Part shown: positions 26,485 to 37,909 of the stretch, one piece after another
Numbering within the stretch: position 1 is the first letter of the stretch
Layout: every line of letters starts with the position of its first letter
Assembly (NCBI RefSeq): GCF_021129175.1
Contig: NZ_JAJOHV010000017.1
Location: 62,001 to 126,000 of the forward strand
Length of the DNA: 64,000 nt
Direction of reading: 5' to 3'
Source of the DNA: Chromobacterium piscinae
Lineage (GTDB): Bacteria; Pseudomonadota; Gammaproteobacteria; Burkholderiales; Chromobacteriaceae
Program-made: the position numbers and the translations under genes
Notes under the pieces: model-generated
Database searches by the model: none
What the model saw: only the letters and a program-made list of their open reading frames with translations
Told to the model about the DNA's origin: nothing

Positions 26485-28332
26485 TTAGCCCTTGTTTTCC
26501 GGTTTCCACACCTGGCCGATGGCCAGCGAGGTCAGTTTGCGGCGACGGCCGTACCACAGGTGCACCAGGCCGCGCGAGACCACCACCGCCGAGAACATCG
26601 AGGTCAGGATGCCCAGGCAGTGCACGATGGCGAAGCCGCGCACCGGGCCGGAGCCGAAGATCATCAGCGCCAGGCCGGCGATCAGCGTGGTGACGTTGGA
26701 GTCCAGGATGGTGTGCCAGGCGTGGTCGTAGCCGGCGTGGATCGCCGAATGCGGCGGCATGCCGTTGCGCAGCTCCTCGCGGATGCGCTCGTTGATCAGC
26801 ACGTTGGCGTCGATCGCCATGCCCAGCGCCAGCGCGATGGCGGCGATGCCGGGCAGGGTCAGCGTGGCCTGCAGCATGGACAGCAGGGCGATCAGGAAGA
26901 ATACGTTGATCGCCAGCGACAGGCCGGAGAACACGCCGAACAGGCCGTAGTACAGCACCATGAAGACGACGATGGCGGCGAAGCCCCACAGCGTGGCGTG
27001 GAAGCCCTTCTCGATGTTTTCCTTGCCCAGGCTCGGTCCGATGGTGCGCTCTTCGATGATGTTCATCGGCGCAGCCAGCGAGCCGGCGCGCAGCAAGAGG
27101 GCGGTGTCGTTGGCTTCGGCGCTGTTCATGCTGCCGGAGATTTCCACGCGGCCGCCGCCGATCTCGGTGCGGATCACCGGCGCGGTGACCACTTCTTTGC
27201 GGCCTTTTTCCACCAGCACCATCGCCATGCGCTTGCCGACGTTTTCAGCGGTCAGCTGGCGGAAGATGGCGGCGCCGGTGCTGTCCAGATTGATGCTGAC
27301 GGCGGGCGCGCCGAACTGGTCGAAGCTGGGCTGGGCGTCGTTGATGTTGTCGCCGGTCAGCTCCACGTCGCTCTTGAGCAGGATCTTGCTCTGGCCGCGG
27401 GAGGTGGCTTCGTCCAACAGCTCGTAGCCTGCGGGCACGTTGCCGGCCAGCGCTTCGGCGACCTTGCCCTGGTCGTCCTCGACCATGTGCACTTCCAGCG
27501 TGGCGGTGCGGCCGATGATGTCCTTGGCGCGGGCGGTGTCCTGGATGCCGGGCAGCTGCACCACGATGCGGTTCGGGCCGGCCTGCTGGATGATGGGCTC
27601 GGTGGTGCCCAGCTCGTTCACGCGGTTGTGCAGCGTGGTGATGTTCTGCTTGACCGCGTCGTTCTGGATCTTGGTGATTTCTTCCGGCTTCAGCGTCAGC
27701 AGCAGCTTGTTGGCGGAGTCGTCGGTGCGGACCGCCAGGCTGGGCAGCATGCGGTAGGCCACGTCCTGGGCCGACTTCAGCGTGTCTTCGTCACGCAGCT
27801 GCACTTCCAGCGTGTTGCCGTTGCGCTTGATGTTGCCGTAGCGCACTTGCTTGTTCTTCAGCTCGCGGCGCAGATCGCCGGCGTAGCGTTCCATCGCCTT
27901 GTCGGTGGCGGCTTGCATGTCCACTTCCAGCAGGAAGTGCACGCCGCCGCGCAGGTCGAGGCCCAGGAACATCGGGTTGGCGTGCAGCGCCGTCAGCCAG
28001 GACGGGGAGGCGGGCAGCAGGTTCAGCGCGATGATGTAGTTGTCGCCCAGCGCGTGCTGGATGGCGTCGCGCGCCTTCAGCTGGGTGTCGGTATCCTTGA
28101 AGCGGACCTTCAGGCTGTTGGCGTCGAGAAAGACGCCGTCGGGGCTGATGTTCTGCGACTTGAGCGCGTCTTCCACGCGCCCCATCACGGCGGAGTCCAC
28201 CGGAATCGACTGGCGCGAGCTGGAGACCTGCACCGCGGGGGTCTCGCCGTAGAAATTGGGCAGCGTGTAGATTGCCGAGATGATCAGCGCCACCACGATG
28301 ACGAGGTATTTCCAGAGAGGGTAGCGGTTCAT
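26485..28332 (-). CDS. secD: Protein translocase subunit SecD
   Basis: A 615-residue partner of SecF. It has a first membrane segment (KYLVIVVALIISAIYTLPNF), a large periplasmic part with LGLDLRGGVHFLLEVD and IVVQLPGIQDTARAKDIIG, and a C-terminal transporter-like bundle with ALALGMAIDANVLINERIRE. Length and order fit the family. It lies 67 bp downstream of yajC in the usual tgt-yajC-secD-secF order. Confidence 0.96.
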   Translation of the reverse strand: MNRYPLWKYLVIVVALIISAIYTLPNFYGETPAVQVSSSRQSIPVDSAVMGRVEDALKSQNISPDGVFLDANSLKVRFKDTDTQLKARDAIQHALGDNYIIALNLLPASPSWLTALHANPMFLGLDLRGGVHFLLEVDMQAATDKAMERYAGDLRRELKNKQVRYGNIKRNGNTLEVQLRDEDTLKSAQDVAYRMLPSLAVRTDDSANKLLLTLKPEEITKIQNDAVKQNITTLHNRVNELGTTEPIIQQAGPNRIVVQLPGIQDTARAKDIIGRTATLEVHMVEDDQGKVAEALAGNVPAGYELLDEATSRGQSKILLKSDVELTGDNINDAQPSFDQFGAPAVSINLDSTGAAIFRQLTAENVGKRMAMVLVEKGRKEVVTAPVIRTEIGGGRVEISGSMNSAEANDTALLLRAGSLAAPMNIIEERTIGPSLGKENIEKGFHATLWGFAAIVVFMVLYYGLFGVFSGLSLAINVFFLIALLSMLQATLTLPGIAAIALALGMAIDANVLINERIREELRNGMPPHSAIHAGYDHAWHTILDSNVTTLIAGLALMIFGSGPVRGFAIVHCLGILTSMFSAVVVSRGLVHLWYGRRRKLTSLAIGQVWKPENKG

Positions 28333-28399
28333 GTTCTAGTTCTGGAGTGGGAAATGAACAAGGCCGCCTGCGGAGCGTTCCGGGGCGGCCGTGATGGGC

Positions 28400-28726
28400 T
28401 TACAGCGACTTCAGCGTGCCCTTTTCCAGCTTGGCGCCGACGGCGCTGCGCTGAACGTGGATTTCCACGTTGTCGGCGATTTCCAGGGTCAGGTATTGTT
28501 CGCTGACTTTGGATACGCGGCCGACGATGCCGCCCTGGGTGACCACTTCATCGCCCTTTTGCAGTTCGGACAGCATTTTTTGGGTTTCCTTCATGCGCTT
28601 CTGCTGAGGGCGGACCATCAGGAACCAGAACAGCACGAAGATCACGATCATGGGCAGGAAGCCCATCAGGTCGAAACCTGCGGGAGCTGCGCCGCCGGAG
28701 GCGAAGGCGGGAGTAATGAAGGACAT
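28400..28726 (-). CDS. yajC: Preprotein translocase accessory subunit YajC
   Basis: A 108-residue single-pass membrane protein. The membrane segment is near residues 23-42 (FLPMIVIFVLFWFLMVRPQQ), followed by the family motif QQKRMKETQKMLSELQKGDE and VVTQGGIVGRV. It associates with SecDF. Position between tgt and secD is the usual one. The 138-bp gap to tgt holds no gene I can support. Confidence 0.95.
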   Translation of the reverse strand: MSFITPAFASGGAAPAGFDLMGFLPMIVIFVLFWFLMVRPQQKRMKETQKMLSELQKGDEVVTQGGIVGRVSKVSEQYLTLEIADNVEIHVQRSAVGAKLEKGTLKSL

Positions 28727-28864
28727 CAGGGAAACTCCTAAATTTCGTTATGACTTCAAGTTCGAACAGGGCATTGTAGCCATGCTCCATGTCTTTTCCA
28801 ACTATGGAGCGCGGCAAGGGCGTGGGACCGTCGGCGCGGGGCCGCGGTTCCCCGCCCGGCGCGC

Positions 28865-30007
<1,143 letters not shown>

Positions 30008-30071
30008 TTAGCAAAATCAGTCCGCTAGTATACAGCAAGCGCGCCGGCTGCGCCGGTGTCGAAAAAAAGTG

Positions 30072-30099
30072 CTTGCCAAGATGGGGAGGCTCTTATACT
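30072..30099 (+). promoter_or_regulatory. Probable promoter of tRNA-Val (and thrS leader)
   Basis: A -35-like CTTGCC/TTGCCA (30072-30078) and a -10 TATACT (30094-30099) are spaced about 15-16 bp. Transcription would start about 12 bp before the tRNA. The spacing is short, so the call is moderate. Confidence 0.5.
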
Positions 30100-30116
30100 A
30101 TGCACACCTCGACGAC

Positions 30117-30193
30117 AGGCACGTAGCTCAGTTGGTTAGAGCACCACCTTGACATGGTGGGGGTCGTTGGTTCGAATCCAATCGTGCCTACCA
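30117..30193 (+). tRNA. tRNA-Val (GAC)
   Basis: A 77-nt cloverleaf with encoded CCA. Acceptor arms are AGGCACG and CGTGCCT with discriminator A. The D-arm is GCTC...GAGC, the anticodon loop TTGACAT gives GAC (Val), and the T-arm holds GGTTCGAATCC. It lies 22 bp upstream of the thrS leader peptide and probably shares its transcript. Confidence 0.97.
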
Positions 30194-30215
30194 AATTAAA
30201 TGCATGGAGTTACAA

Positions 30216-30263
30216 GTGAAAGTCTTGCGAACTACCACAACCCGACATACTCACGAAAGCTGA
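30216..30263 (+). CDS. Threonine-rich leader peptide of thrS
   Basis: A 15-codon frame starting with GTG: MKVLRTTTTRHTHES. Four threonine codons in a row (ACT ACC ACA ACC, 30231-30242) and a fifth at 30249 make 5 Thr in 15 residues. GGAG (30206-30209) is spaced 6 nt before the GTG, a good ribosome site. It lies directly upstream of a terminator and then thrS, so it reads as a sensor of charged tRNA-Thr. No protein family is implied; the case rests on codon content, ribosome site and RNA structure. Confidence 0.8.
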   Translation: MKVLRTTTTRHTHES

Positions 30264-30320
30264 GCCTTGCGGGTTGTACCATGCGAAAAAGAAGTGCGGC
30301 TCAGGCCGCACTTTTTTTTT
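30237..30320 (+). promoter_or_regulatory. thrS transcription attenuator
   Basis: Three competing pairings are visible. (1) ACAACCCG (30237-30244, over the last Thr codons) with CGGGTTGT (30270-30277). (2) CTGAGCC (30260-30266, spanning the leader stop) with GGCTCAG (30298-30304), extended by GC/GC across a bulge; this would act as the antiterminator. (3) The terminator stem 30292-30300 with 30305-30313. Ribosome stalling on Thr codons would open (1), allow (2) and block (3). The model is inferred from the sequence. Confidence 0.75.
30292..30320 (+). terminator. Attenuator terminator upstream of thrS
   Basis: AAGTGCGGC (30292-30300) pairs perfectly with GCCGCACTT (30305-30313) around TCAG, followed by Ts to 30320. 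It lies 55 bp before the thrS start. Confidence 0.9.
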
Positions 30321-30374
30321 ACCCTTTTGCTTTAGACTCGATCACAAAAATCTCTCGCCCTCGTTGGAGTTGAC

Positions 30375-32276
30375 ATGCCAGACATTCGCTTGCCGGACGG
30401 CTCGGTCCGTTCTTTCGACAAACCGGTAACGGTTCATGAAGTGGCCGCGTCCATCGGCGCCGGTCTGGCGCGCGCCGCGCTGGCGGGCCGCGTGGATGGC
30501 CAGCTGGTGGATACCAGCTACCTGATCGACCGCAGCGCGGATCTGGCCATCGTAACCGACAAGGACGCCGACGGCTTGTCCATCATCCGCCACTCCACCG
30601 CCCACTTGCTGGCTTATGCCGTCAAGGAGCTGTTCCCGGAGGCGCAGGTGACCATCGGGCCGGAGATCGAGAACGGCTTCTACTACGACTTCGCCTACAA
30701 GCGTCCGTTCACGCCGGAAGATCTGGCGGCGATCGAGAAGAAGATGGCCGAGCTGGCGAAGAAGGATATTCCGGTCGAGCGCTACGAGCTGCCGCGCGAC
30801 GAGGCCATCGCCTACTTCAAGAGCATCGGCGAGGCCTACAAGGCCGAGATCATCGAATCGATCCCGCAGGGCGAGGTGTTGAGCCTGTACCGCGAAGGCG
30901 AGTTTACCGACCTGTGCCGCGGCCCGCACGTGCCGTCCACCGGCAAGCTGAAGGTGTTCAAGCTGATGAAGGTGGCCGGCGCTTACTGGCGCGGCGACAG
31001 TAAGAACGAAATGCTGCAGCGCGTCTACGGCACCGCCTGGGCCAAGAAGGAAGACCTGGACGCCTACCTCTATATGCTGGAAGAGGCGGAAAAACGCGAC
31101 CATCGCAAGCTGGGCGTGCAGCTGGATCTGTTCCACCTGCAGGACGAGGCGCCGGGCATGGTGTTCTGGCATCCCAAGGGCTGGCAGCTGTGGCAGAGCG
31201 TCGAGCAATACATGCGCGACAAGCTGAACCGCGAAGGCTACAAGGAAATCCGCACCCCGATGATGATGGACGCCCATCTGTGGGAGCGTTCCGGCCACGC
31301 CGCGAACTACCGCGAGAACATGTTCATCACCGAATCGGAAAAGCGCGACTACGCGGTGAAGCCGATGAATTGCCCGGGCCATGTGCAAGTGTTCAACAGC
31401 GGCCTGCGCTCGTACCGCGACCTGCCGCTGCGCTATGCCGAGTTCGGCTCCTGCCACCGCAACGAGCCGTCCGGCGCGCTGCACGGCATCATGCGCGTGC
31501 GCGGCTTCGTTCAGGATGATGGCCACATCTTCTGTACCGAAGACCAGATCAACCAGGAGGCCAAGGATTTCCACCGCCTGGTGATGGAAGTGTACGACCG
31601 CTTCGGCTTCGACAAGGTGTCGATCAAGCTGGCGCTGCGTCCGGAAAAACGCATCGGCGAAGAGTCCACCTGGGACAAGGCCGAGGAGGGCATGCGCGAA
31701 GCGCTGCGCGCCTGCGGCGTGGAGTGGGAAGAGCTGCCGGGCGAGGGTGCCTTCTACGGTCCGAAGATCGAATATCACATCAAGGACGCGCTGGGCCGCT
31801 CTTGGCAGTGCGGCACGCTGCAGCTTGATTTCATGCTGCCGGAGCGTCTGGATGCCGAATACGTGGCTGACGACAACAGCCGCAAGCGTCCGGTGATGCT
31901 GCACCGCGCGGCGCTGGGATCGCTGGAGCGTTTCCTCGGGATTTTGATCGAAAACCATGCCGGCGCTTTCCCGCTGTGGCTGGCGCCGGTGCAGATGGTG
32001 GTGATGAATATCACCGAAGCGCAGGCGGATTATGCCGGCGAAGTGGCCAAATCTCTTGAGAAACAAGGATTCCGAGTCGCGCTTGACTTGAGAAACGAGA
32101 AGATCGGCTATAAAATTCGCGAACACAGCCTGCAGAAGTTGCCGTATCAGATCGTGATCGGCGACAAGGAAAAGGCAGGCGGTTTGGTTGCCGTGCGCGC
32201 CCGGGGCGAAGATCTGGGCCAGCTCACGCTGGATGCGTTCATCGCGCGCCTCAAGGCTGAGATGCCTGGGGCCTGA
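30375..32276 (+). CDS. thrS: Threonyl-tRNA synthetase
   Basis: A 633-residue class II synthetase. It has an N-terminal TGS domain ([14 protein letters not shown]), an editing domain ([20 protein letters not shown], with the conserved late Cys/His), and a catalytic core with motif 1 near [20 protein letters not shown]. Motif 2 is [15 protein letters not shown] and motif 3 is [17 protein letters not shown]. The zinc-binding Cys is in MNCPGH. An anticodon-binding domain ends the chain. GGAG at 30366-30369 supports the ATG at 30375. Expression is probably set by the leader upstream. Confidence 0.97.
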   Translation: MPDIRLPDGSVRSFDKPVTVHEVAASIGAGLARAALAGRVDGQLVDTSYLIDRSADLAIVTDKDADGLSIIRHSTAHLLAYAVKELFPEAQVTIGPEIENGFYYDFAYKRPFTPEDLAAIEKKMAELAKKDIPVERYELPRDEAIAYFKSIGEAYKAEIIESIPQGEVLSLYREGEFTDLCRGPHVPSTGKLKVFKLMKVAGAYWRGDSKNEMLQRVYGTAWAKKEDLDAYLYMLEEAEKRDHRKLGVQLDLFHLQDEAPGMVFWHPKGWQLWQSVEQYMRDKLNREGYKEIRTPMMMDAHLWERSGHAANYRENMFITESEKRDYAVKPMNCPGHVQVFNSGLRSYRDLPLRYAEFGSCHRNEPSGALHGIMRVRGFVQDDGHIFCTEDQINQEAKDFHRLVMEVYDRFGFDKVSIKLALRPEKRIGEESTWDKAEEGMREALRACGVEWEELPGEGAFYGPKIEYHIKDALGRSWQCGTLQLDFMLPERLDAEYVADDNSRKRPVMLHRAALGSLERFLGILIENHAGAFPLWLAPVQMVVMNITEAQADYAGEVAKSLEKQGFRVALDLRNEKIGYKIREHSLQKLPYQIVIGDKEKAGGLVAVRARGEDLGQLTLDAFIARLKAEMPGA

Positions 32277-32318
32277 TCCGGCGGCGGCATACTTATCATT
32301 TATTAGGAGATTTCAGCT

Positions 32319-32837
32319 ATAGCTCAGGAACGCGAAGCACGGATCAACGGCGAGATTACCGCTCGTGAGATCCGTCTGGTAGGTAAGGAAGGTGAGCAGA
32401 TTGGCATCGTCAGTCTGCGTGAAGCGATGGCTCTGGCCGAAGAGGGCGATGTGGATCTGGTGGAGATTTCCCCGACCGCTCAGCCCCCGGTGTGCAAGCT
32501 GATGGACTACGGCAAGTACAAGTACGAGATGTCCAAGAAGCGTCACGAAGCCAAGCAGAAGCAGAAGCAGGTTCAGATCAAGGAAATCAAGTTCCGTCCG
32601 GGCACCGACGATGGCGACTACAACGTCAAGTTGCGCAACCTGGTCCGTTTCCTGACTGAAGGCGATAAGGCCAAGGTCACCCTGCGCTTCCGCGGTCGTG
32701 AGATGGCACACCAGGATATCGGCCTCGCGCTGCTCAAGCGCGTGGAAGCCGATCTGGCGGAAGTGGGCACTGTGGAACAGTTCCCGCGACTGGAAGGCCG
32801 TCAGATGGTCATGATGATTGCGCCGAAGAAGAAATAA
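32319..32837 (+). CDS. infC: Translation initiation factor IF-3, probable AUA start
   Basis: A 172-residue IF-3 ([18 protein letters not shown] at the front; [20 protein letters not shown]; linker [20 protein letters not shown]). No ATG, GTG or TTG fits the conserved front: the first in-frame ATG is at 32427, inside the N domain. The codon before the conserved AQERE is ATA at 32319, 9 nt after AGGAG (32305-32309). An ATT at 32310 abuts the Shine-Dalgarno and is less likely. Non-AUG starts on infC underlie IF-3 self-control. IF-3 binds the 30S subunit and checks start codons. Confidence 0.9.
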   Translation: MAQEREARINGEITAREIRLVGKEGEQIGIVSLREAMALAEEGDVDLVEISPTAQPPVCKLMDYGKYKYEMSKKRHEAKQKQKQVQIKEIKFRPGTDDGDYNVKLRNLVRFLTEGDKAKVTLRFRGREMAHQDIGLALLKRVEADLAEVGTVEQFPRLEGRQMVMMIAPKKK

Positions 32838-32882
32838 TCGGTATAATCATTTTTCGACACGGCAGAGTGCGCTCTGCCGTGT
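32818..32882 (+). promoter_or_regulatory. Possible internal promoter and hairpin leader for rpmI-rplT
   Basis: TTGCGC (32818-32823) and TATAAT (32842-32847) are 18 bp apart at the end of infC. A perfect 11-bp stem follows: ACACGGCAGAG (32857-32867) with CTCTGCCGTGT (32872-32882), loop TGCG, then a weak T-rich tail. It could be a partial terminator, an RNA-processing site or a ribosomal-protein control element. It sits 108 bp before rpmI. Confidence 0.5.
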
Positions 32883-32990
32883 TGATTTTGTAGGTCGGCA
32901 ACGATCTGCTCAAAAGCGTGACGCAGCGGTTTCAAGAGCCTTCGGGCCACCCTGTGTCTAATCTAAACAAAATTCAGCAGGAGCATTTCC

Positions 32991-33188
32991 ATGCCGAAAA
33001 TGAAGACCAAGTCGAGCGCGAAGAAGCGTCTCAAAGTACTGGGTGGCGGTGGTTTCAAGCGTGCACACGCCTTCAAGCGTCACATCCTGACCAAGAAAAC
33101 CACCAAGAACAAGCGCCAATTGCGCGGCACCTCCATGGTGGACGCGACCAATGTGGCCTCTGTTCGCGCCATGATGCCCTACGCTTAA
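32991..33188 (+). CDS. rpmI: 50S ribosomal protein L35
   Basis: A 65-residue, strongly basic protein. It starts [20 protein letters not shown] and contains [19 protein letters not shown], both L35 signatures. A CAGGAG Shine-Dalgarno (32979-32984) supports the ATG. It lies between infC and rplT in the standard order. Confidence 0.97.
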   Translation: MPKMKTKSSAKKRLKVLGGGGFKRAHAFKRHILTKKTTKNKRQLRGTSMVDATNVASVRAMMPYA

Positions 33189-33201
33189 GGAGACCTGAAA
33201 T

Positions 33202-33561
33202 ATGCCACGCGTAAAACGCGGTGTAACCGCACGTGCTCGTCACAAGAAAATCCTCGCCCTGGCGAAAGGCTATCGCGGCCGCCGGAAGAACGTCTATCGC
33301 ATCGCCAAACAGGCGGTGATGAAGGCGGGTCAATACGCCTACCGCGACCGTCGTCAGAAAAAGCGTCAGTTCCGTCAACTGTGGATTGCCCGTATCAACG
33401 CAGCTTCCCGCGAAAACGGCCTGCCGTACAGCAAGTTCATGAACGGCCTGAAGAAAGCCGCTATCGAAATCGACCGCAAGGTCCTGGCCGATCTGGCCGT
33501 GTTCGACAAGCCGGCTTTTGCGCAGATCGTCGAAAAGGCGAAAGCAAGCCTCGCTGCTTAA
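33202..33561 (+). CDS. rplT: 50S ribosomal protein L20
   Basis: A 119-residue basic protein ([39 protein letters not shown]; family length). L20 binds 23S rRNA early in assembly and in some bacteria represses its own operon through an mRNA site. It starts 13 bp after rpmI with AGGAG upstream and is followed by a strong terminator. Confidence 0.97.
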   Translation: MPRVKRGVTARARHKKILALAKGYRGRRKNVYRIAKQAVMKAGQYAYRDRRQKKRQFRQLWIARINAASRENGLPYSKFMNGLKKAAIEIDRKVLADLAVFDKPAFAQIVEKAKASLAA

Positions 33562-33578
33562 TCGCCGGGACGGATCTG

Positions 33579-33609
33579 AAGGGAGGCAAACATTTGCCTC
33601 CCTTTTTTT
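33579..33609 (+). terminator. Intrinsic terminator of infC-rpmI-rplT
   Basis: AAGGGAGGCAA (33579-33589) pairs with TTGCCTCCCTT (33594-33604), followed by a run of Ts. Confidence 0.9.
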
Positions 33610-33632
33610 CTTCCGGCCGCCCTTTCCAGAGC

Positions 33633-34688
<1,056 letters not shown>

Positions 34689-34706
34689 TCGCGCACGGAG
34701 CCGACT

Positions 34707-37064
34707 ATGCAATTTTCCGAACAATGGCTGAGAAGCTGGGTCAATCCGGCGCTGAACACCGAACAATTGTCCGACCTGCTGACCATGGCGGGCCTGGAAG
34801 TGGAAGAAACCGTCGCCGCCGCGCCGGCCTTCAGCGGCGTGGTGATCGCCGAGGTGAAGGAGTGCGTCAAGCATGAGAACGCCGATCGCCTGCGCGTTAC
34901 CAAGGTCGACGTGGGCACTGGTGAATTGATCCAGATTGTCTGCGGCGCGCCCAACGTCGCCGTTGGCGTGCGGATTCCCTGCGCGCTGCCGGGCGCGGTG
35001 CTGCCCGGCGACTTCAAGATCAAGCCGACCAAGATGCGCGGCGTGGAATCCAACGGCATGCTGTGCTCCGGCAAAGAGCTGGGCGTGCCGGAAGACGTCG
35101 ATGGCCTGATGCTGTTGCCGGCCGACGCGCCGGTGGGCCAGAGCATCCGCGATTACCTGGGCCTGGATGACCAGCTGTTCACGCTGAAGATCACCCCCAA
35201 CCGCGCCGACAGCCTGTCGATACGCGGCATCGCCCGCGAAGTGGCGGCGCTGACCGGCGCCGCGCTCGCGCCGGTGGCCATCGAGCCGGTGGCACCGTCC
35301 ATCGACGACGTTCGTCCGGTGAGGATCGAGTCGCGCGAGGCTTGCGGTCGCTATCTGGGCCGCGTGGTCAAGGGCGTCAATGCCGCAGCGGCCACGCCGG
35401 CCTGGATGCGCCAGCGCCTGGAGCGTTCCGGTCTGCGTTCGATTTCCGCCATCGTCGACATAACCAATTACATCCTGCTGGAGCAGGGGCAGCCTATGCA
35501 TGCCTTCGATCTGGACAAGATCGACGGCGGCATCACCGTGCGCCAGGCCCGCGCCGGCGAGAGCCTGCTGTGTTTGAACGAAAAGACGGTCGAGCTGCAA
35601 ACCAAGCATCTGGTGATCGCTGACGACGCCAAACCGCTGGCCATGGGCGGCATCATGGGCGGCGAGCACAGCGGCGTCACCACCGCAAGCCGCGACATCT
35701 TCCTGGAATCCGCGTTCTTCGCGCCGGAAGCGATCGCCGGCAAGGCGCGCGAGCTGGGCTTCGGTTCAGATTCGTCCTACCGCTACGAGCGCGGCGTCGA
35801 TTTCGCGCTGCAGCGCGAAGCGATCGAGCGCGCCACCCGCCTGGTGTTGGACATCTGCGGCGGCGAAGCCGGCCCGGTGGTCGAGGAAGTGGCCGAGCTG
35901 CCGAAGCGCCTGTCCGTCAAGCTGCGGGTGGCGCGTGTCGCCAAGGTGCTGGGCGTGGCGCTGTCCGCCGAGCAGATCGGCGACATCCTGTCCCGCCTGG
36001 GCCTGGCCCACTCGCTGGAAAACGAAATCTTCACCGTGCAGGCGCCGTCGTTCCGCTTCGATATCGAGATCGAGGAAGATCTGATCGAAGAGGTGGCCCG
36101 TGTCTACGGCTACAACAGCATCCCGTCTGACGCGCCGCGCTCCGGCATGCGCATGCTGGCGCAGCCGGAAGAGAAGCGTCCGGTGGATCAGCTGCGCCAC
36201 CTGCTGGCTGGCCGCGACTACCAGGAAGTGGTCAGCTACGCCTTTGTCGACGAGCGCTGGGAGCGCGACTTCGCCGGCAATGACAACGCGATCCGCCTGC
36301 AGAATCCGATCGCCAGCCAGATGAGCGTGATGCGCTCGACGCTGATCGGCGGCCTGGTCGACGTGCTGGCCGGCAACATCAACCGCAAGCAGCCGCGCGT
36401 GCGGTTGTTCGAAGTGGCGCGCGTGTTCCTACGCGGCGAGGACGGCTACGACCAGCCGGAAAAAGCGGCAGGCCTGGCCTGGGGCCCGCGCCTGTCCGAG
36501 CAATGGGGCACCAAAGCCGAGCGCGTCGATTTCTTCGACGTCAAGGCTGATGTCGAAGCCCTGCTGCATCCGGTCAAGGCCGCATACCGCAAGGCGGCCC
36601 ATCCGGCTTTCCATCCCGGCCGCTGCGCCGAGGTGCTGGTGGACGGCAAGGCGGTCGGTGTGATCGGCGAGCTGCATCCGCAGTGGGTGCAGGCTTACGA
36701 TCTGGTCAATGCTCCGGTTCTGTTCGAGCTGGATCTGGAGGTGGTGACCGCGCGCAGCCGGATCAAGGCGCAGCCGGTCAGCAAGTTCCAGCCGGTGCGC
36801 CGCGACTTGGCGCTGTTGGTGGACGAGACGGTGACTGTGGCGCAGCTGCTGTCCGCATTCGATGCCAAACGCGCTGAAATCGTCACCGATATCGAGCTGT
36901 TCGACGTTTATCGCGGCAAAGGCGTCGCCGAAGGTAAGAAGAGTCTGGCCTTTAGCGTGCTGATGCAGGACAATAGCCGAACCCTGACCGACGAGGACGT
37001 GGAGCCTGCAATGAAGGCTCTGCTCGAAGCCGTGTCGGAACTGGGCGCGCAACTGCGCGTGTGA
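34707..37064 (+). CDS. pheT: Phenylalanyl-tRNA synthetase beta subunit
   Basis: A 785-residue subunit starting MQFSEQWLRSWVNPAL. It has the tRNA-binding EMAP-like domain (VVIAEVKECVKHENADRLRV), B3/B4 editing region (MHAFDLDKIDGGITVR), B5 domain and a C-terminal ferredoxin-like anticodon-binding domain (VSKFQPVRRDLALLVDETVT). It lies 18 bp after pheS and upstream of ihfA, the same order as in E. coli (pheS-pheT-ihfA). Confidence 0.96.
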   Translation: MQFSEQWLRSWVNPALNTEQLSDLLTMAGLEVEETVAAAPAFSGVVIAEVKECVKHENADRLRVTKVDVGTGELIQIVCGAPNVAVGVRIPCALPGAVLPGDFKIKPTKMRGVESNGMLCSGKELGVPEDVDGLMLLPADAPVGQSIRDYLGLDDQLFTLKITPNRADSLSIRGIAREVAALTGAALAPVAIEPVAPSIDDVRPVRIESREACGRYLGRVVKGVNAAAATPAWMRQRLERSGLRSISAIVDITNYILLEQGQPMHAFDLDKIDGGITVRQARAGESLLCLNEKTVELQTKHLVIADDAKPLAMGGIMGGEHSGVTTASRDIFLESAFFAPEAIAGKARELGFGSDSSYRYERGVDFALQREAIERATRLVLDICGGEAGPVVEEVAELPKRLSVKLRVARVAKVLGVALSAEQIGDILSRLGLAHSLENEIFTVQAPSFRFDIEIEEDLIEEVARVYGYNSIPSDAPRSGMRMLAQPEEKRPVDQLRHLLAGRDYQEVVSYAFVDERWERDFAGNDNAIRLQNPIASQMSVMRSTLIGGLVDVLAGNINRKQPRVRLFEVARVFLRGEDGYDQPEKAAGLAWGPRLSEQWGTKAERVDFFDVKADVEALLHPVKAAYRKAAHPAFHPGRCAEVLVDGKAVGVIGELHPQWVQAYDLVNAPVLFELDLEVVTARSRIKAQPVSKFQPVRRDLALLVDETVTVAQLLSAFDAKRAEIVTDIELFDVYRGKGVAEGKKSLAFSVLMQDNSRTLTDEDVEPAMKALLEAVSELGAQLRV

Positions 37065-37135
37065 TCAAGATGTGGGCGGGCGGATCCCAATGGGTCCGCC
37101 CGTCGATTGTGGTTTAGAAGTTTGAGGGGAATGTC

Positions 37136-37438
37136 ATGACTTTGACGAAGGCTGAACTGGCCGATTTGCTGTTTGACCAGGTTGGTCTGAACAAACGCGA
37201 AGCCAAGGACATGGTCGAGTCGTTTTTCGAAGAGATCCGGCTGGCGCTGGAGTCTGGGGATTCGGTTAAGCTGTCCGGTTTCGGCAACTTCCAGTTGCGC
37301 GACAAGCCGCAGCGTCCGGGCCGCAATCCCAAGACCGGGGAAGAGATTCCCATCACCGCCCGCCGTGTGGTAACGTTCCACGCAAGCCAGAAACTCAAGG
37401 GAATGGTTGAGCAATACCATGCTAACAAGCAAGGCTGA
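37136..37438 (+). CDS. ihfA: Integration host factor alpha subunit
   Basis: A 100-residue HU/IHF protein ([40 protein letters not shown] with the intercalating-proline arm; TFHASQKLK). IHF bends DNA at sites of the form WATCARNNNNTTR. A perfect match lies in the CRISPR leader of this window. The gene follows pheT by 71 bp and overlaps the next gene by 20 bp. Confidence 0.95.
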   Translation: MTLTKAELADLLFDQVGLNKREAKDMVESFFEEIRLALESGDSVKLSGFGNFQLRDKPQRPGRNPKTGEEIPITARRVVTFHASQKLKGMVEQYHANKQG

Positions 37439-37772
37439 TCTGCCGTCGATTCCGTCCAAGCGTTACTTCACCATCAGCGAAGTCGGCGAACTCGCTGGGG
37501 TGAAGCCGCATGTGCTGCGTTATTGGGAGCAGGAGTTTTCCCAGTTGCGCCAAGTGAAACGGCGCGGCAATCGCCGTTATTACCAGCATCACGAAGTTTT
37601 GCTGGTGCGCCGCATTCGCGAATTGCTGTACGACGACGGCTTCACCATTCAGGGCGCTCGTCAGCGGCTGGGAATGGGCGATGATAGCGAACGACCGGTT
37701 ACCGCGCAGGAAGTGCGCGCCGAATTGGAATCCATCCTTGAATGGTTGGATTCGGGTATTGGCAAAAAATAA
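37419..37772 (+). CDS. MerR-family transcriptional regulator
   Basis: A 117-residue protein with a MerR-type winged helix ([20 protein letters not shown], then [19 protein letters not shown]) and a short C-terminal coiled coil. There are no metal-binding cysteines. This small regulator next to ihfA is conserved in betaproteobacteria and gammaproteobacteria, but its targets are not established. It overlaps the ihfA end by 20 bp, so it is probably co-expressed. Confidence 0.85.
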   Translation: MLTSKADLPSIPSKRYFTISEVGELAGVKPHVLRYWEQEFSQLRQVKRRGNRRYYQHHEVLLVRRIRELLYDDGFTIQGARQRLGMGDDSERPVTAQEVRAELESILEWLDSGIGKK

Positions 37773-37802
37773 TAAATCAGTTACACTGTGTTTCTCTTGA
37801 GT

Positions 37803-37879
37803 CGGGGTGTAGCGCAGCCTGGTAGCGCACCTGCATGGGGTGCAGGGGGTCGGAAGTTCGAATCTTCTCACCCCGACCA
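37803..37879 (+). tRNA. tRNA-Pro (GGG)
   Basis: A 77-nt cloverleaf with encoded CCA. Acceptor CGGGGTG/CACCCCG, discriminator A, anticodon stem CTGCA/TGCAG with loop carrying GGG (Pro), and T-loop GTTCGAATC. It follows the MerR-type gene by 30 bp. Confidence 0.97.
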
Positions 37880-37909
37880 ATAAGATCTGAAGCCGTATCA
37901 AACTGAAAC

